From an uncultured Candidatus Melainabacteria bacterium (lineage in GTDB: Bacteria > Cyanobacteriota > Vampirovibrionia > Gastranaerophilales > Gastranaerophilaceae): 9,197 nucleotides of DNA. Position 1 is the first letter of the stretch, and every line of letters begins with the position of its first letter. Under the pieces are notes generated by a model that did not search any database, was not told the origin of the DNA, and worked only from the letters and a program-made list of their open reading frames with translations. This document shows, piece after piece, positions 6,489-9,197 of the stretch. The translations under genes and the position numbers were made by a program. The stretch covers positions 1 to 9,197 of the forward strand of contig CAKURN010000046.1 in assembly GCA_934675695.1 (NCBI GenBank), in the 5' to 3' direction.

Positions 6489-6851
6489 ATGAAAAAGATA
6501 TTAATAGTTGACGATGAAAAAGATATAGTTGAAACACTAGCATTTATGCTAAAAGCAAAAGGTTTTGAATGTATTTATGCTTATGATGGAGAAGAAGGGC
6601 TACATCTAGCAAAAACTTCAAATCCTGATTTAATGATTTTAGATGTTATGATGCCAAAAATAAATGGTTACAAGATTTGTAGACTTTTGAAATTTGATAA
6701 CAAATACAAAAATATTCCAATAATAATGATTACAGCAAGAAGCCAAGAAGAAGACAAAATAATCGGAGAAGAAACAGGTGCTGATGAATATATCACAAAA
6801 CCTTTTGAATTTTCTGAAGTTTTGGAAAAAATAAATAAATATTTAGCTTAA
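6489..6851 (+). CDS. Single-domain response regulator (CheY-like receiver)
   Basis: The 120 residues form one complete receiver domain with nothing after it. D8 and D9 form the acidic metal-binding pair in KILIVDDE. D52 in MILDVMMP is the phosphoacceptor, T82 is the conserved switch Thr in MITAR, and K104-P105 close the site. All catalytic positions are intact, unlike the receiver in the kinase before it. TAAGGA overlaps the kinase stop and lies 5 nt before the ATG, a good Shine-Dalgarno. With no DNA-binding or enzymatic output domain, it must act through protein contact or as a phosphorelay intermediate. The kinase immediately upstream is the likely phosphodonor, and the ATPase-like protein 10 nt downstream is the obvious candidate partner, although this is inference from gene order. 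Confidence 0.95.
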   Translation: MKKILIVDDEKDIVETLAFMLKAKGFECIYAYDGEEGLHLAKTSNPDLMILDVMMPKINGYKICRLLKFDNKYKNIPIIMITARSQEEDKIIGEETGADEYITKPFEFSEVLEKINKYLA

Positions 6852-6861
6852 TGGTGAAAAA

Positions 6862-8247
6862 ATGGATTATGTTTCTTTAGACAACAAAACGCTTGATAAA
6901 TTAAAATACGACCTTGTAAGAGATGGACTCGTAACGTACGACGATATTGAACATGCCAGCGAATTGGCTTATGCACAAAATACAAACATTGGTCAGATTT
7001 TGATTAATACACAAATGATTGAAGAAAACGTGTTGATGAAGTTTTTAGAAGAAAAACTTCATACACCTTCTGTTGATTTGGAAAATTATTCTATAGACAA
7101 AAAATGTCTTGATTTTGTTTCTTATCAAGACGCAATTCGTTTCAAAATTTTGCCGTTGTTTATTATAGAAGACACTTTAACAGTTGCAATGGCAGATCCT
7201 ATGGATTTGTTTTCTATTGACAAAATTATGCAAATTACGGGAAAAAACATTGACCCTGTAATTGCTTCAGAAAAAAGTATAATCAAAAAAATAAATGAAT
7301 ATTATGATATAAAATCAAAAGTTGAAGATATCAAAATGGACAATTCAAAAACCTATGATTGGCAAGAAGAATTGCATAATGACGATTTATCTGAAGTCCA
7401 TATTCAAGTTTTGTTTAGAGCTATATTGAAACAAGCAATAAGCCAAGATATCCACGAATTGTATTTTGAAAATTCAACTGATGGTTTAACAGTAAACTTT
7501 AAACGTCCGACAGAAATTATACAAACAGGCACTATTCCTAGTCTTTTGGTAAATTCTTTTGTCCAAACTTTAAAAACCTTGTGCAATTTAGACCCGAATG
7601 TGTATGAAATTCCACAATTGGGAAAATTGAATTTCAATGTAGACAATAGAGAATTAACAGCGAGTATTAGTGCTTTTCCTACAATTAGCGGTGAAAGAAT
7701 ATTAATAAAAATTTATCACCCGCCAACTACAATAGAAAATTTAGGACTAAAATCAGAGCAAATAGAAATAATAAAATCATCTTTTGAAAAATCAGGTATA
7801 ATCTTGATTTGCGGTGCTTCGTTGAGCGGAAAAACGCATTTTATTTATTCACTTTTGTCAAATTTGTCACCAAAAGCAAAAAATATAATGACTTTAGAAA
7901 GTATTGCAAAATACAGACTAAAAAATGTTGCTCAATGCGAATTGAACGAAAACATAGGTTTCAATTTAGACAAAGCTATGCGTTTTATTGAATTTCAATC
8001 GCCTGATATTATATATTTTGAAGGTATTACGACAAAAGAAGGTTTAGACTTTTTCACTTCTTTGAGTTTGAAAAACAAAACTCTAATTACAGAATTTTTG
8101 GCAGAAAATATGGACGATTTAAGAAGAAAATTTGAATTTAATGAATTTTCTATGTTTAAATCTGCAATAAGTTGTCTTGTATTTATACACAGCAAAAACA
8201 GTATAGAAGTATTTGACAAAAAAAATCTGGAAAAATACCTATTTTAG
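6862..8247 (+). CDS. Degenerate GspE/PilB-type secretion/pilus ATPase homologue
   Basis: This 461-residue protein is shorter than the usual PilB/GspE (about 560). Residues 10-75 resemble the two helical repeats of the MshEN/T2SSE N-terminal domain (DGLVTYDDIEHASEL; IGQILINTQMIEENVLMKFL ending in PSVDL), but the Arg and several Gly of the c-di-GMP motif are not retained. The GspE N2 domain shows QDIHELYFE (usually SDIHIEP) and FPTISGERILIKIY. Walker A is GASLSGKT (318-325). The Asp box reads TLESIAKY (344-351; usually TIEDPVEY). Walker B reads SPDIIYFEGITT (380-391; usually DPDIIMVGEIRD). The His box (GHLVLSTLHTN) is replaced by KNKTLITEFLAEN, with both His gone, and there is no CxxC zinc pair. 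A GGTGA lies 4 nt before the ATG. ATP binding is plausible, normal motor activity doubtful. Third gene after the kinase and regulator, so a regulatory role is inferred. Its stop overlaps the convergent acetyltransferase gene by 9 bp. Confidence 0.88.
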   Translation: MDYVSLDNKTLDKLKYDLVRDGLVTYDDIEHASELAYAQNTNIGQILINTQMIEENVLMKFLEEKLHTPSVDLENYSIDKKCLDFVSYQDAIRFKILPLFIIEDTLTVAMADPMDLFSIDKIMQITGKNIDPVIASEKSIIKKINEYYDIKSKVEDIKMDNSKTYDWQEELHNDDLSEVHIQVLFRAILKQAISQDIHELYFENSTDGLTVNFKRPTEIIQTGTIPSLLVNSFVQTLKTLCNLDPNVYEIPQLGKLNFNVDNRELTASISAFPTISGERILIKIYHPPTTIENLGLKSEQIEIIKSSFEKSGIILICGASLSGKTHFIYSLLSNLSPKAKNIMTLESIAKYRLKNVAQCELNENIGFNLDKAMRFIEFQSPDIIYFEGITTKEGLDFFTSLSLKNKTLITEFLAENMDDLRRKFEFNEFSMFKSAISCLVFIHSKNSIEVFDKKNLEKYLF

Positions 8248-8760
8248 GTTGAGTTCAAAAACATCTTCAAACAAATACACATCTGAACCAAAATATTTCG
8301 CTTGTGTAGTTGTTTTTTTAAAAGCCATTTTTTCAAAGAAAATTCTACTTTGTCTATCGTTTTGATAGACTGATACTTGTATTGTTTTTGAATTTAAAGT
8401 TTGTGCTTCATAAATTAAAAATTCAACGATACTTTTACCTATACCTTTGTTTTGATTTTCTTTTGTTAAAAAAATATCTGTAATAGATAAAACGTCATTT
8501 TGATTTTTAAAACCGAAAAATCCCACAGTTTCGTTATTTTCTATAACTGTATAGTAGCAAAAATTGTCGAATTCTATTTTGTTTTTGAAAAAATCTTCAC
8601 TCAAAAAATAAAACAAATAACTTGTAATCTCTTTTGGAAACAACGACTCTAAAAACAAATTTTTCGTTCTTTTTGAGATGTTTAACAAAATAGTTAAGTC
8701 TTCTTCAACATTTGAATCGATTTTATAAAAATTAGTTTTGGTTTTCGCTACTGTTTCCAT
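8239..8760 (-). CDS. GNAT family N-acetyltransferase
   Basis: The protein is about 173 residues from this ATG and carries the GNAT core: CYYTVIENNETVGFFGF (strands 2-3), ITDIFLTKENQNKGIGKSIV, whose QNKGIG is the acetyl-CoA pyrophosphate loop (Q/RxxGxG/A), then VSVYQNDRQSRIFFEKMAF, the usual last helix and strand. It transfers an acetyl group from acetyl-CoA to an unidentified amine. It lies on the strand of the secreted-protein gene and overlaps its 3' end by 29 nt in another frame. An upstream ATG at 8796 would add 12 residues and lengthen the overlap to 65 nt, so 8760 is preferred. Neither start has a clear Shine-Dalgarno, so translation may rely on coupling to the gene before it. The first 20 or so residues are the least certain. 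Its stop codon overlaps the end of the convergent ATPase gene. Confidence 0.85.
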   Translation of the reverse strand: METVAKTKTNFYKIDSNVEEDLTILLNISKRTKNLFLESLFPKEITSYLFYFLSEDFFKNKIEFDNFCYYTVIENNETVGFFGFKNQNDVLSITDIFLTKENQNKGIGKSIVEFLIYEAQTLNSKTIQVSVYQNDRQSRIFFEKMAFKKTTTQAKYFGSDVYLFEDVFELNLK

Positions 8761-9178
8761 CTGAATTTTCACTAGAGGAGATACAAATTCCTGCATCTTT
8801 GTATTTTTTATTTAAAGCTGCAAAATTGTTCATATAAGTAGCAGCTTCAAAAGTTAATTCTGTCGGTTGTTTGTTTACGCTACTTGCGTATACTTTTGCC
8901 GGAGGGAGAGCTTTTATATATTCTTTTAATTCTTGTGTTTTAAATGTGCATTCAACAGCATCTGTATATGTGTATGTTCTTACTATGCATCTTCTGTTGT
9001 ACCAGCCCAAAATTCTTGATATTGAAGAATCTCCATCTATATTGTATGTATATGGTGAACAAGTCCTAAGTTTGTTTACGTATGTTTGATAAGGTTTTTG
9101 AACGTTTTGTGCAAAAACATTTGAAAATAAAAATCCTGTAAATAAACTTATTGAAATTATTAAACTAGCTTTTTTCAA
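8732..9178 (-). CDS. Small secreted cysteine-containing protein of unknown function
   Basis: The 148-residue product begins with a clear Sec signal peptide: MKKAS, then a hydrophobic run (about 6-19), then NVFA before QNV, a plausible signal peptidase I site after A23. The mature part, about 125 residues, has four Cys (C40, C64, C77, C132), consistent with two disulfides. The stretch NKLRTCSPYTYN ... ILGWYNRRCIV ... AVECTF resembles a pattern seen in small periplasmic proteins, but I cannot name a family. The tail is rich in Ser, Asn, Asp and Glu. The start is TTG, supported by AGAGGTGG 4 nt upstream; no ATG exists near it. The last codons overlap the acetyltransferase start. The promoter must lie beyond the right edge of the window. 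The frame is open to the edge but the Shine-Dalgarno favours the TTG. Confidence 0.8.
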   Translation of the reverse strand: MKKASLIISISLFTGFLFSNVFAQNVQKPYQTYVNKLRTCSPYTYNIDGDSSISRILGWYNRRCIVRTYTYTDAVECTFKTQELKEYIKALPPAKVYASSVNKQPTELTFEAATYMNNFAALNKKYKDAGICISSSENSDGNSSENQN

Positions 9179-9182
9179 AATT

Positions 9183-9190
9183 CCACCTCT
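9183..9190 (-). promoter_or_regulatory. Strong Shine-Dalgarno that fixes a TTG start
   Basis: On the minus strand AGAGGTGG is followed after 4 nt by TTG AAA AAA, the start of the signal peptide of the secreted protein. It is among the best Shine-Dalgarno matches in the window and is the reason for choosing a TTG start. Confidence 0.7.
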
Positions 9191-9197
9191 TTTGCTT

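Noticed and set aside
6851..6880. ATG overlapping the response regulator stop (TAATG) as a start for the next gene
   Set aside because: It is in a different frame from the ATPase gene and reaches a stop after a few codons; the in-frame ATG at 6862 has GGTGA in front.
8761..8796. Upstream ATG (8796) as the acetyltransferase start
   Set aside because: It has no Shine-Dalgarno, adds residues not expected in the GNAT fold and gives a 65-nt overlap with the preceding gene. It cannot be fully excluded.

Overview
The window is a compact, clearly AT-rich bacterial chromosome segment with ordinary housekeeping genes and one unusual signalling operon. Nearly every base is coding, the gaps are under about 90 bases, and I see no rRNA, tRNA, IS element or CRISPR array. 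The genes suggest a low-GC, non-photosynthetic relative of cyanobacteria (Vampirovibrionia / Gastranaerophilales-like). The pointers are the rsmA-ispE pair, a plant/cyanobacterial-type glutamate-cysteine ligase, a soluble GAF histidine kinase and a GspE/PilB-type ATPase relative. This placement is inference; a low-GC Firmicute is the main alternative.

Layout. Positions 1-306 hold the 3' end of a metallo-beta-lactamase-fold hydrolase. Next comes a DUF1848 protein (388-1335) with a radical-SAM-like cysteine cluster at its C-terminus, preceded by a nested dyad over its putative promoter. Converging on it from the minus strand is the rsmA-ispE operon (2970-1343), whose two genes overlap by ATGA. 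Divergent from rsmA is a GCS2-family glutamate-cysteine ligase (3041-4390).

A three-gene plus-strand operon follows: a soluble histidine kinase (4447-6480), a receiver-only response regulator (6489-6851) and a GspE/PilB-like ATPase (6862-8247). The kinase has a degenerate N-terminal receiver and an unassigned C-terminal tail. The ATPase keeps Walker A but has lost the His box, the GEIRD-type Walker B and the Cys4 zinc site. The kinase and regulator look competent for phosphotransfer, so the ATPase is best read as a repurposed output or scaffold protein; this is the best candidate here for an undescribed system. On the minus strand, a small secreted four-cysteine protein (9178-8732) overlaps a GNAT acetyltransferase (8760-8239), which in turn overlaps the ATPase gene end to end.

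A pattern across genes stands out. rsmA, the ligase and the kinase each have a good -10 hexamer ending exactly 6 nt before the ATG and no Shine-Dalgarno sequence, which predicts leaderless mRNAs. The internal operon genes (ispE, the regulator, the ATPase) and the secreted-protein gene carry recognisable Shine-Dalgarno sequences.
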